From G963665495 sp963677785 (GTDB taxonomy: Bacteria > Desulfobacterota > Desulfovibrionia > Desulfovibrionales > Desulfovibrionaceae), in contig CAXXDH010000002.1 of NCBI GenBank assembly GCA_963677785.2, positions 992,001 through 1,056,000 of the forward strand: a stretch of 64,000 bases of DNA. Reading direction: 5' to 3'. Shown here piece after piece: positions 1 through 8,077 of the stretch (position 1 is its first letter; every line of letters starts with the position of its first letter). A program made the position numbers and the translations under genes. The notes under the pieces are model-generated. The model made no database searches. It was not told the origin of the DNA and saw only the letters and a program-made list of their open reading frames with translations.

Positions 1-2
1 AT

Positions 3-572
3 ATGAGCTACACCCGCAGATATGGCGGCCTGGGACTCGGCTTGGGGGTGGTGAAACGGATTGTGGAGCTTATGGATGGTGATATGTACGTGGACACACT
101 GCCTGACGCGGGTACAACGGTGTTTATGACTCTCCGCCTGGCTCGTTCTACCCGGATGCAGGAACAACCGGCCTATGAACATGCTGAAAAAGAAAGCCGT
201 CCGATGCATATTTTGATTGTTGAGGATGATGCAGCCAATATGCTGGCCATTTCGAGGTTTATGGAAAAAAAAGGCTATCGTATCAGCAGTGCGCAGAACG
301 GCCAGGAAGCTTTGGATGCTCTTTATAAGGAACGTTACGACTGTATTATAATGGATATTCAGATGCCGGTAATGAATGGCGTGGAAGCGACCAAGGTAAT
401 ACGGACATCCCCGAAATACAGCAGGCGCGCCATGACCCCCATTATAGCCTTGACTGCTTTTGCTCTTGAAGAAGACAAAAATTTGTATCTGGATATCGGC
501 ATGGACGATTACCTGACCAAGCCCGTCAACCTGGAGGATCTTTTTACGGCCGTGAACCGTTTGTCGCAATAA
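3..572 (+). CDS. hybrid sensor histidine kinase / response regulator, C-terminal part
   Basis: This is the end of a two-component hybrid kinase that runs in from the left edge, so the first ATG is not a real start. Residues about 8-50 carry the end of an HATPase domain (G2-type box GGLGLGLGVVKR). A receiver domain follows from about residue 68, with the acidic pair in LIVEDDAAN, the phospho-acceptor Asp in IMDIQMP, the conserved Thr in ALTAF and the Lys in YLTKPVN. All receiver catalytic residues are present, so it should accept a phosphoryl group from its own or another kinase. The input domain and signal cannot be seen. Confidence 0.85.
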   Translation: MSYTRRYGGLGLGLGVVKRIVELMDGDMYVDTLPDAGTTVFMTLRLARSTRMQEQPAYEHAEKESRPMHILIVEDDAANMLAISRFMEKKGYRISSAQNGQEALDALYKERYDCIIMDIQMPVMNGVEATKVIRTSPKYSRRAMTPIIALTAFALEEDKNLYLDIGMDDYLTKPVNLEDLFTAVNRLSQ

Positions 573-697
573 GACCGGCATGGTTTGCAGTCAATACGCC
601 GAAACTGTTGACGCATGCGCTTCCTCTCTCTATACCTGAGTCACTAAGCGGCCGTCAGGCCATAACGATCATGCTCCCGGCAAAAGGAGGGGATTTC

Positions 698-1156
698 ATG
701 TTCATTAAATCGCTCACCGGAATCTTTTTGCTTCTGCTTGTTTTCAGTGCGGCATCCTGCGCACACAACGTATCCTCTGCTTTTCAGACTGGCAAAGAAC
801 AACAGGGGCAACAGCAATATGCCGCCGCCATATCAAGCTATACCCAGGCCATATCGGAACAAAAAGGCAAGGCTCTTGTCGCGGCTTCCTATTTTTACCG
901 TGGGGAATGCTACGAGCGTACGGGTGAATTTTCAAAAGCTTATCAGGACTTTTACACCGCAACACAGATGAGCTGCAACATCATCAATACTAATAAGGCC
1001 AGCAATACCAACACAACTGCTTTGGGGGTTCTGGCGCAGAGTACATTGTGCAATAATTACGGTCCGCAGGCAATAAAACGGGTTGAGCCCAAACTGCCTG
1101 CCGCGCAGGTGGAAAGCATCCGCAAAAAAGTGGATAGTTCTTTGTTGCTGAAATAA
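698..1156 (+). CDS. TPR-like lipoprotein
   Basis: A predicted 152-residue lipoprotein. I placed the start at the ATG at 698 because AAAGGAGGGG lies 6-10 bases before it. The upstream in-frame ATG at 608 would add a non-signal-like extension. The N-terminus is a lipoprotein signal peptide with a lipobox ending SAASC (Cys21). The mature part has helical, tetratricopeptide-like sequence, with repeats around YAAAISSYTQAI and ASYFYRGECYERTGEFSKAYQDF. It probably sits in the outer or inner membrane facing the periplasm as a protein-protein interaction module. A strong terminator follows directly. No specific function can be assigned. Confidence 0.75.
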   Translation: MFIKSLTGIFLLLLVFSAASCAHNVSSAFQTGKEQQGQQQYAAAISSYTQAISEQKGKALVAASYFYRGECYERTGEFSKAYQDFYTATQMSCNIINTNKASNTNTTALGVLAQSTLCNNYGPQAIKRVEPKLPAAQVESIRKKVDSSLLLK

Positions 1157-1170
1157 ATTCAGTTTTTGTA

Positions 1171-1206
1171 GAGGAAACCGCGTGGGAACGCGGTTTCCTC
1201 TTTTTT
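1171..1206 (+). terminator. rho-independent terminator
   Basis: Perfect 12-bp stem (GAGGAAACCGCG at 1171-1182 with its complement at 1189-1200), 6-nt loop, then six T. It lies 15 bp after the lipoprotein stop codon. Confidence 0.93.
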
Positions 1207-1605
1207 AGCGCCTTCATCTGCTGACTCGGGACGTTGCAGAGCGCGATTTTGCACAAGTTCACCATCATTCATCTTCCTCGCATCCTTTTTTTTGCAGTGT
1301 TCAGTTGCCTGTTTCATAAAATCCGGAACAAGTATGTCAAGATATGGCCTATGAAATAGGCAATATTCAAAGTACATTGTTCATTCTGAGTAATTTCAAA
1401 AAGCAGTTGTCCGCTATTTTGTTTTTTGGCATCTAATAGTTATCGGTAACGACATTTGTTTGTAGTGCGATTCTCAAGGGAGCTTTCTTGTGATATCGGC
1501 ATTTATTGAACGGCTAAGAAAAGCAGGTCAAGACATTGTCGTTCTCAAGATATTTACCAGAATACGGTTGGTTGCTTTGTTTATCTGTAGCGGGAGTGCA
1601 AAATT
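1207..1605. other. intergenic region without a convincing gene
   Basis: About 400 bp between the terminator and the CYTH gene. It presumably holds the promoter for the CYTH-ADP-ribosylglycohydrolase pair, but I see no clear -35/-10 pair, operator or RNA gene. A 43-codon GTG frame (about 1490-1621) has a Shine-Dalgarno-like AAGGGAG but is not convincing. Confidence 0.5.
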
Positions 1606-2097
1606 TTGCCATATGAGATAGAAAGAAAATTCCTTGTCACCAACGACAGTTGGAATAAATTGACCACGGGTATCCGGTATCGGCAGGCATATCTAAGTCG
1701 TACGCCCGAACGTACGGTCAGGGTCAGGGTCGCTGATGGGCAAGGTTTTCTGACCATCAAAGGGATTAATGCAGGAGCCAGGCGGGTGGAATTCGAGTAT
1801 GAAATTCCCTTAGGCGACGCCACCGTCATGATCGATACGCTTTGCGTAGCGCCGGTGCTGGAAAAAGATCGCTACACGCTGGAATATGCGGGGTTCCGCT
1901 GGGAAATCGATGTTTTTTTGGGAGAAAATCAGGGACTGGTGGTTGCTGAGATCGAACTAGAACAGGAAGAACAGTATTTTTCCAGGCCCCACTGGTTGGG
2001 GCGCGAGGTTACCGGCGATGCCAGGTATTACAACTCCAACCTCGGCGTTCATCCGTATTCGCAATGGCGGGACAGCACTCAGGAGGAAACAACATGA
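1606..2097 (+). CDS. CYTH domain protein (triphosphate tunnel metalloenzyme)
   Basis: 163 residues forming a single CYTH domain, the family of tripolyphosphatases, thiamine triphosphatases and class IV adenylate cyclases. The diagnostic N-terminal ExExK motif is present as EIERKFLV (residues 4-11). Alternating charged residues of the beta-barrel tunnel follow (TVRVRVAD, FLTIKG, RVEFEYEI, EIDVF, VVAEIELE). The start is a TTG at 1606: the ExExK motif normally lies a few residues from the N-terminus, and GGGAG lies about 9 bases upstream. The size fits the short bacterial inorganic triphosphatases. The stop overlaps the next ATG (ATGA), indicating translational coupling to the ADP-ribosylglycohydrolase. 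The substrate cannot be read from sequence. Confidence 0.85.
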   Translation: MPYEIERKFLVTNDSWNKLTTGIRYRQAYLSRTPERTVRVRVADGQGFLTIKGINAGARRVEFEYEIPLGDATVMIDTLCVAPVLEKDRYTLEYAGFRWEIDVFLGENQGLVVAEIELEQEEQYFSRPHWLGREVTGDARYYNSNLGVHPYSQWRDSTQEETT

Positions 2098-3173
2098 GCG
2101 AGAGCACGCTGCAAAACCGGGCCGCTGGGGCCATCATGGGCGCATGGATCGGCGACGCACTCGGGCTTGGGCCTCATTGGTATTATGATCTGGCCGCATT
2201 ACGGCGCGATTACGGCCCCTGGATCGATGGATATACAGACCCCAAACCCGGACGCTATCATGATGGCATGCGGGCGGGCCAGCTTTCCCAGTCCGGTTAT
2301 ATTCTCAGACTTACCGTTGATTCCCTGCTCGAATGCGACGGCTACGATGAAACTGATTTTTGCCGCCGTATGGACGAGGAGTTGTTCCCATTGCTGGATG
2401 GCACGCCCGCCTGCGGACCAGGAGGATACACCAGCCAATCCATACGCGATGCCTGGAGAAAACGCGTACAGCTCGGCCTGCCCTGGGGCCAGGTCGGCGG
2501 CCATGCCGATACGACCGAGGCCATCGAGCGCACATTGGCAATCGCCGTACGCTATGCGCTCGTCCCCTCGCGACTGGCGGCTGCTGTCAGTGCCAATACG
2601 GTATTGACGCAAACGGACGACACGGTGGTTTCCCTCACAGTGGCCTACGGCGCGGTATTGGCGCTGCTTGTCCAGGGGCACGCGTTGGATGAGCGGCTTT
2701 CAGACCGGGTGATGGGGCTGGTGAAAAGCGGCGTACTTCCGTTCCACGCGGTCACCAGCGACGACTTGCAGCCTCCGCGGCCCGGAGATCCCGACCCGCC
2801 GAGGGAAGGGAGGTTCGCCTCCCCGGATGCTTTGCTGTCTCCGTCATACATGGCAACGGCTGCCAAGGATCCGGATATCCGTATCGAGCCCGCCTGGAAA
2901 GTCTCGCTGGTTTACGGCATGCCGTGCGCCATTTATCATATGCTCCCGGCCGCGTACTATCTGTCCGCCCGTTTTGCCGCTGATTTTGAGTCGGCTGTTT
3001 TGCACGCCGTAAACGGCGGCGGACAAAACCAGGTTCGCTCCATATTGACCGGCGCGCTGACCGGCGCGCAGACCGGTCTGGACGGTATCCCGCAACGGTT
3101 TATTGACGGACTGGAAAAAGGGGAAGAATTGCGGCGTATTGCTCTGGAGCTGGCGGCACAAGTGGAAAATTGA
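2094..3173 (+). CDS. ADP-ribosylglycohydrolase family protein with altered metal motif
   Basis: 359 residues of the ADP-ribosyl(dinitrogen reductase)hydrolase / crystallin J1 fold. The start at 2094 has AGGAGG 8 bases upstream and overlaps the CYTH stop. The N-terminal metal-site motif GAWIGDALGLG (about residues 15-25) and a TDDT motif (about 170) are recognisable. The C-terminal motif that is normally GGDTDT reads NGGGQNQVRS, so the metal-binding Asp residues are replaced by Gln/Asn. The fold is probably kept, but hydrolysis of ADP-ribose bonds may be lost or changed. Coupling to a CYTH triphosphatase suggests nucleotide or phosphate-ester chemistry, which is an inference. Confidence 0.75.
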   Translation: MSESTLQNRAAGAIMGAWIGDALGLGPHWYYDLAALRRDYGPWIDGYTDPKPGRYHDGMRAGQLSQSGYILRLTVDSLLECDGYDETDFCRRMDEELFPLLDGTPACGPGGYTSQSIRDAWRKRVQLGLPWGQVGGHADTTEAIERTLAIAVRYALVPSRLAAAVSANTVLTQTDDTVVSLTVAYGAVLALLVQGHALDERLSDRVMGLVKSGVLPFHAVTSDDLQPPRPGDPDPPREGRFASPDALLSPSYMATAAKDPDIRIEPAWKVSLVYGMPCAIYHMLPAAYYLSARFAADFESAVLHAVNGGGQNQVRSILTGALTGAQTGLDGIPQRFIDGLEKGEELRRIALELAAQVEN

Positions 3174-3191
3174 CCGCAATTTGGGGCAGGG

Positions 3192-3770
3192 CTAATCGTT
3201 TTTGCTTGTCTGCAGGCGGCAGGCGATTTCACTGTCCAGCGCTTCACGGATGGTGTCGAAGAGTTCGTTTCCTCCGGTGTATTTTTTCCCGTATTGCAGG
3301 TCGAAATCATAATCGATCTGTGTTTTAGTGACGCCTTGCGCGTGCTGGAGCAAGGTTTCAAATTTATCAAGCGCCTTCACCACTCTGGCTTCGGGAGAAC
3401 GCGCATATTCGTAATCCTCCCAGAGTCCGAGCAATTCAGTATAAAGATCTTCCGGAAGGGGACGTAGCAGGTCGAGCAGGTCTTTTTTTTCCTGATCGGC
3501 CTTGCCTGCGGTTTGTTCCGGAGCAGGAATATCTCCGTTGATAGCCTCTCCGAGATCATGAACGATACTCATTTTGATCATTTTCAACGGATCCAGCTCG
3601 GGAAAGAAGTTGCAGATTAGCATGGTAAACAGGCTTAGGCGCCAACTATGTTCGGCAGTGCTTTCCCGGCGTCCGGAACGCATCCATGAAGTACGCAGTG
3701 TGCTTTTCAGGCTCTCGGTGCGTCGCAAAAAGTCCAGTATGACATAGATTGTCTGCTGGGGAGTTGTCAT
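3192..3770 (-). CDS. HD domain phosphohydrolase (YfbR/HDDC2-like)
   Basis: About 192 residues with an HD metal-dependent phosphohydrolase domain. The metal ligands are visible as TAEHSWRL (first His), IVHDLGE (HD pair) and a distal Asp in KALDKFETLLQ. The pattern resembles 5'-deoxynucleotidase YfbR and human HDDC2, which dephosphorylate deoxynucleoside monophosphates. Either the ATG at 3770 or the TTG at 3782 could be the start; neither has a strong ribosome binding site, and I prefer the ATG. It is convergent with the ADP-ribosylglycohydrolase gene (18 bp between stops). Nucleotide-pool sanitation is the likely role, inferred from the family. Confidence 0.78.
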   Translation of the reverse strand: MTTPQQTIYVILDFLRRTESLKSTLRTSWMRSGRRESTAEHSWRLSLFTMLICNFFPELDPLKMIKMSIVHDLGEAINGDIPAPEQTAGKADQEKKDLLDLLRPLPEDLYTELLGLWEDYEYARSPEARVVKALDKFETLLQHAQGVTKTQIDYDFDLQYGKKYTGGNELFDTIREALDSEIACRLQTSKND

Positions 3771-3829
3771 GATGTCCGCCAAGTGTTTGTTGTCCCGGTT
3801 TTTGTCCCGTTTTATATGTCTTGCGTATG

Positions 3830-4210
3830 TTATATCGGGTCGCAGGGAGAGTTGAAATAATCGCCCGAGGGGTGCGGTTCGCCCTCCTGCCGGGGGTAGA
3901 AATAGAGCCAGCAGGTCAGGCGTTCGCCGGAATCCAGTATGATGTCTGCCGGCTCACGCCGGTACACTTCCGGATGTTCTTCCAGCTCGTCCAGAAGTTT
4001 GAGGGTGGCGCTGTCCACTGAATAGACTTCACCGATGATCCGGCAGCGGGATTCTTTTTTGTACACATACGGATATTCGCCAAGATACAGGGCATACGGC
4101 AACGCGGTTTTTCCTTTGCCCAAAAAACTGGCCGTACGCATCAGCTCATGGTTTGAGCTTCCCTTACGCAGGGTTCCATAAACAAAAATAGGGTTCATTT
4201 GTTCCGTCAT
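3830..4210 (-). CDS. gamma-glutamylcyclotransferase-like protein (AIG2/GGCT fold)
   Basis: 126 residues matching the GGCT/AIG2 fold. The substrate-binding loop VYGTLRKGSSNH is at residues 10-21 and the probable catalytic Glu lies in LDELEEHPEVYRR (about 75-87). Family members form 5-oxoproline from gamma-glutamyl amides, release free amines from gamma-glutamylamines, or have unknown substrates, so the exact substrate is open. The ATG at 4210 is preceded by a CGGAG-type ribosome binding site. It may be co-transcribed with the downstream HD gene. Confidence 0.8.
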   Translation of the reverse strand: MTEQMNPIFVYGTLRKGSSNHELMRTASFLGKGKTALPYALYLGEYPYVYKKESRCRIIGEVYSVDSATLKLLDELEEHPEVYRREPADIILDSGERLTCWLYFYPRQEGEPHPSGDYFNSPCDPI

Positions 4211-4298
4211 GCGTACTCCGTGCTTGTCAAGGGTGCGGCTGGAGCGTATTTTCTAGCGTAGGTGGAATAGTTCAGCAAGGGGCACCAAAGGGGAAAAA

Positions 4299-5795
4299 AT
4301 GCTACAAGAATATTCAATCAAACGAATTTGCATTGTTCTTTTGTTCCTATGCACCGTGTTGGCTGCAGGAAACGTATCTGCGGCAGGGCCCTTCGGCGAG
4401 CGCGCATCGGTCATAGCCGGGACCTGGTATCCAGCGGAACCCGGCGAGCTCAAAATAATGATCAATTCTTTCCTGACCCGAACCTCTGCCACCAGTTCAT
4501 CTGACGGAAAAGACGAGCTCATGGGACTGGTGGTGCCGCATGCGGGGTACGCCTATTCGGGACAGGTGGCGGCATATGGTTACGACCTGCTGCAAAAACA
4601 GCATTTCGATACCATTGTGATCATCGGTCCCAGCCATCGGGCAGCGTTCGATTATGTTTCGGTCTATGATCAGGGCGGGTACCGTACGCCTCTGGGGCTG
4701 GTTCCGGTGGATACGGAGTTCATTGACAGGCTGAAAATGCAGGATCCCAAATTACATTATGTCTCCAGGGCGCATAAGCAGGAACATTCGGTTGAGATTC
4801 AGTTGCCTTTTCTCCAGATCGTACAGCCGGGATGCCGGATTGTGCCTTTGGTTATGGGATCGCAAAATATTGCCACCTGCGAGACTCTGGCCGCTGCCCT
4901 GGCGGATACGATACGCTCCTTTACGGGAAAAAAACGGGTCTTGCTCGTGGCGTCGTCGGATCTGTCCCATTATTACGACGCGGATACCGCCAAGGAAAAA
5001 GACAGGCGTATTGTCAACGCGCTGAACAGTCTGAGTCCCGACAATCTGTTGCAATGTCTGGCAACCCGCAGTTGCGAGGCCTGCGGCGGCGGGGCCATTT
5101 TAACCGTAATGAAGGCGCTGATGCGCCTTGGCGCCAACAAAAGCGTGGTGCTCAAGTACGGTGATTCAGGCGATACCACCGGGGACAAGCAGCGTGTGGT
5201 CGGTTATCTGGCGGCTGCCATCTTTAAAATATCTGCCCAGAGCAGCGGTACGAAAATGCAACGTGTAAGCCTGGCGGACCGAAAACTTTTGCATGAAATT
5301 GCCCGCCAGTCCATCAAGGCCCGATTGGACGGCAAGCCGTACGTGCTGCCCAAAATCCGGAGCGCTTTGCTTAACGAACCTGGGGCCGCTTTTGTAACGC
5401 TCAAGAAAAACGGACAGTTGCGCGGTTGTATCGGTTATATCGTGGCCAGAGAACCCTTGGCGGAAAGCGTATCGGAAATGGCGCTTGCCGCGGCCTTTGA
5501 AGACCCGCGTTTCCCTCCGTTGCAGAAATCCGAATACGGGGAGCTGCATTATGAAATTTCCGTACTGACTCCTTTACGGCGGATTGAAGATCCGCAACAG
5601 GTACGCGTGGGAACCCATGGCGTGCTCCTGCGCAAAGGGGGGCATTCGGGCCTTTTACTGCCCCAGGTGCCTGTTGAATATGGTTGGAATCTGGAGGAAT
5701 TTCTGGACAATACCTGCCGAAAGGCCGGATTGCCCAAAGCGTGTTGGAAGGACGAAGCCACCGAAATCTATACGTTCAGCGCCGAAGTTTTTTAA
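4299..5795 (+). CDS. amrB-amrA: AmmeMemoRadiSam system protein B-A fusion, with signal peptide
   Basis: 498 residues joining two parts of the AmmeMemoRadiSam system. Residues about 36-310 are a MEMO1-like domain (amrB) with conserved His motifs VPHAGYAYSG, GPSHR and EHSVEIQLPF. Residues about 325-495 are an AMMECR1 domain (amrA) with the signature LRGCIGYI. Residues 1-29 look like a Sec signal peptide (basic start, IVLLFLCTVLAAG core, NVSAAG cleavage region), which is unusual because these proteins are usually thought of as cytosolic. GGGG lies upstream of the ATG. The radical SAM partner follows 33 bp later, clearly as an operon. The biochemical role of the system is poorly defined; a link to protein modification is only suggested in the literature. 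Confidence 0.88.
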   Translation: MLQEYSIKRICIVLLFLCTVLAAGNVSAAGPFGERASVIAGTWYPAEPGELKIMINSFLTRTSATSSSDGKDELMGLVVPHAGYAYSGQVAAYGYDLLQKQHFDTIVIIGPSHRAAFDYVSVYDQGGYRTPLGLVPVDTEFIDRLKMQDPKLHYVSRAHKQEHSVEIQLPFLQIVQPGCRIVPLVMGSQNIATCETLAAALADTIRSFTGKKRVLLVASSDLSHYYDADTAKEKDRRIVNALNSLSPDNLLQCLATRSCEACGGGAILTVMKALMRLGANKSVVLKYGDSGDTTGDKQRVVGYLAAAIFKISAQSSGTKMQRVSLADRKLLHEIARQSIKARLDGKPYVLPKIRSALLNEPGAAFVTLKKNGQLRGCIGYIVAREPLAESVSEMALAAAFEDPRFPPLQKSEYGELHYEISVLTPLRRIEDPQQVRVGTHGVLLRKGGHSGLLLPQVPVEYGWNLEEFLDNTCRKAGLPKACWKDEATEIYTFSAEVF

Positions 5796-5828
5796 GTTGA
5801 ACAAGGCGTATCCGCCGGAGGTGGGGCT

Positions 5829-6983
5829 ATGGACAGACGGGATTTTTTCAAACAATGCGGCTGTTGTCTGCTTACGTGCGCGGCCGCGTCCCTGGCTCCG
5901 GGCGGTGTCATTCCCGGTTGGAATGACGGAATGGCCTGGTCCCAGGGGCCGCGCTGGAAAAAAGGGCTGCTGCATCCGGAACCTTCACCCTATTTTGAAA
6001 AGTTGGATGGTTCCGCTGTCCGCTGTACGCTCTGTCCGCGGGGCTGCGAACTTGCGGACGGCGACAGGGGCTACTGCCGCGTCCGGGAAAACCGCGGAGG
6101 TCAGCTATTTTCACTGGTTTTCGGCAATCCCTGCGCCGTGAATATTGATCCCATCGAAAAAAAACCTTTTTTTCACGTGCTGCCTACCAGCTATTCGTTT
6201 TCTTTGGCCACTGCCGGGTGCAATTTTGACTGTAAATTCTGCCAGAACTGGGAAATTTCACAGGCTTCTCCGGACGACACCATGAACTGCGAGCTGCCCC
6301 CCGAAAAGCTGGGCGGCATTGCCCAGGCCAACGGCTGCCGTTCGGTGGCCTCGACCTATGTGGAACCCACGGTGTTTTTGGAATATATGCGTGCCATCGG
6401 CATGTGCATCCGGGAGCAGGGCATTCTGAACCTGATGCATTCCAACGGTTTTGTGAACGAGCAGCCGCTTACCGATCTGTGCGCGTATCTTGATGCGGCC
6501 TGCATTGATTTGAAGTCCTACAACGAGGCATATTATCAGAACGTCACCGAAGGCGAACTCGCGCCAGTGTTGCAGACGCTGCAATCCCTGCGGCGCAAGG
6601 ACAAACATATCGAACTGGTGACCTTGCTGCTGCCGGGCAAAAATGACTCTGAGCAGGAAATCAAGGACCTGGCGCGCTGGGTGCGGGACCTCCTCGGTCC
6701 GGAAACACCGCTGCATTTCACCCGATTTTATCCACGATACAAACTGAAAAGCCTGCCTCCCACACCTATCAGCACATTGGAACGTTCGCGGCAACTGGCC
6801 ATGGGGGAAGGACTGCATTTCGTTTACATAGGCAACGTTCCCGGACATGAGGGCGAGAATACCTATTGCCCGGGCTGTGGTACGGAACTCATCAAACGGG
6901 TAGGGTACGAGACCGAAATTCTTTGTCTTGAAAACGGGAATTGCTGTAAATGCGGGCGAAAAATTCCAGGAATCTGGAGCTGA
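5829..6983 (+). CDS. amrS: AmmeMemoRadiSam system radical SAM enzyme with Tat-like N-terminus
   Basis: 384 residues. The radical SAM cluster motif CNFDCKFC is at residues 131-138. An N-terminal Cys group (CTLCPRGCELADGDRGYC, 66-83) precedes it, and a C-terminal four-Cys group (CPGC and CCKC) may bind Zn or a further cluster. The protein begins MDRRDFFKQ, a twin-arginine (Tat) consensus followed by a hydrophobic, Cys-rich stretch to about residue 25. An enzyme folded around an Fe-S cluster would use Tat rather than Sec for export. The ATG has GGAGG about 8 bases upstream. It sits in an operon with the amrB-amrA fusion. Substrate unknown. Confidence 0.88.
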   Translation: MDRRDFFKQCGCCLLTCAAASLAPGGVIPGWNDGMAWSQGPRWKKGLLHPEPSPYFEKLDGSAVRCTLCPRGCELADGDRGYCRVRENRGGQLFSLVFGNPCAVNIDPIEKKPFFHVLPTSYSFSLATAGCNFDCKFCQNWEISQASPDDTMNCELPPEKLGGIAQANGCRSVASTYVEPTVFLEYMRAIGMCIREQGILNLMHSNGFVNEQPLTDLCAYLDAACIDLKSYNEAYYQNVTEGELAPVLQTLQSLRRKDKHIELVTLLLPGKNDSEQEIKDLARWVRDLLGPETPLHFTRFYPRYKLKSLPPTPISTLERSRQLAMGEGLHFVYIGNVPGHEGENTYCPGCGTELIKRVGYETEILCLENGNCCKCGRKIPGIWS

Positions 6984-7079
6984 GAGGTACAGCCTTCCAA
7001 GGTCCCTTATTTGAATGTACGGATTTGGCTCTGAAGGCCGGAATGTTTAGCCGGTCCGGCGTTGGATTTGTCCTGTGAT

Positions 7080-8066
7080 TTATTTGGCGTGGCGTTTAAG
7101 GTGCCAGGTCCAGGCGGACGCGATAATGGCATCCAGATCCGTAAATTTTGGATCCCAGCCCAGAATGGCCCGTGCTTTGGAACCGTCGCTGACAAGTACG
7201 GGCGGATCTCCGGGACGGCGTTCGGTTTCTTGTATTTGCAATGGTGCTCCAAGCGAACGTTCCGTTGCCTGAACTACCTCGCGTACGGAAAACCCCTTGC
7301 CGATGCCGAGATTGAAAATCTGGCTCGATCCCCCCTGGAGCAGGTATTCCAAAGCGAGGACATGGGCCTCAGCCAGATCCTGTACGTGAATATAGTCCCG
7401 GATACAGGTGCCGTCCGGCGTATCGTAGTCGTTGCCGAAAATGCACAAAGAGTCACGAAGCCCCAGGCCCGTATAGCATGCCAAGGGGATAAGGTGTGTT
7501 TCCGGGCAGTGGTCTTCTCCGAGTTCTTCGTCAGGATCAGCACCCGCTGCATTAAAATACCGCAGTACAACGTACTTCAGGCCATAGGCTTGGCAGTGAT
7601 CTTCAATGATCTGCTCGACCATGAGTTTGCTGCGGCCATAGGCTGTAAGCGGATTTTTGGGATGCGCTTCATCCAGCGGCAGTTTTTCGGGGTTGCCGAA
7701 GACAGCGCTGGTTGAGGAAAAGATCAGACGTTTGACTCCGAACTCCCGCATTACCTGAAGCAGGTTGCAGGTATTGGCCACGTTGTTGATATAGTATTTT
7801 TCCGGTTCGACAACGGATTCCCCCACACTGCTGCAAGCGGCGAAGTGCATCACGGCGTCGATGGAATGTTCGCTGAAAACCCGTCGAAGATGCTCTGGTT
7901 CAGCCAGATCCCCCAGCCGGAATGCTCCCCATTTGACAAATTCCCGATGTCCCATGCTGAGATTGTCGAACACAAGGCTTGAGAACCCCCTGCTGTGCAA
8001 CTCTTTATTGACATGCGAGCCAATATACCCGGCGCCTCCGGTAATCAATATGCGTTTTGTCGACAT
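7080..8066 (-). CDS. galE: UDP-glucose 4-epimerase
   Basis: 328 residues, an extended short-chain dehydrogenase. The NAD-binding motif TGGAGYIGSH is at residues 9-18, the catalytic Ser region is FSSTSAVFG and the catalytic Tyr-Lys pair is YGRSK. C-terminal substrate-site sequences typical of GalE (RYFNAAGAD, GTCIRDYIHVQDLA) are present. It interconverts UDP-glucose and UDP-galactose for surface polysaccharide synthesis. It starts 11 bp after the stop of the ABC permease on the same strand, which points to polysaccharide export and sugar-nucleotide supply in one unit. Confidence 0.92.
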   Translation of the reverse strand: MSTKRILITGGAGYIGSHVNKELHSRGFSSLVFDNLSMGHREFVKWGAFRLGDLAEPEHLRRVFSEHSIDAVMHFAACSSVGESVVEPEKYYINNVANTCNLLQVMREFGVKRLIFSSTSAVFGNPEKLPLDEAHPKNPLTAYGRSKLMVEQIIEDHCQAYGLKYVVLRYFNAAGADPDEELGEDHCPETHLIPLACYTGLGLRDSLCIFGNDYDTPDGTCIRDYIHVQDLAEAHVLALEYLLQGGSSQIFNLGIGKGFSVREVVQATERSLGAPLQIQETERRPGDPPVLVSDGSKARAILGWDPKFTDLDAIIASAWTWHLKRHAK

Positions 8067-8077
8067 TTTTCGGATCC

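Noticed and set aside
1490..1621. Small GTG frame before the CYTH gene
   Set aside because: Only about 43 codons, overlaps the CYTH start, no family similarity; a ribosome-site-like AAGGGAG alone is not enough.
7037..7060. Hairpin between the radical SAM gene and galE as terminator
   Set aside because: Only a 6-bp stem with a 12-nt loop and no T run.
7080..8066. galE possibly lacking its catalytic Tyr because SSTSAVFG has Phe
   Set aside because: The catalytic Tyr is the one in YGRSK, which is present; the Phe lies at another position.
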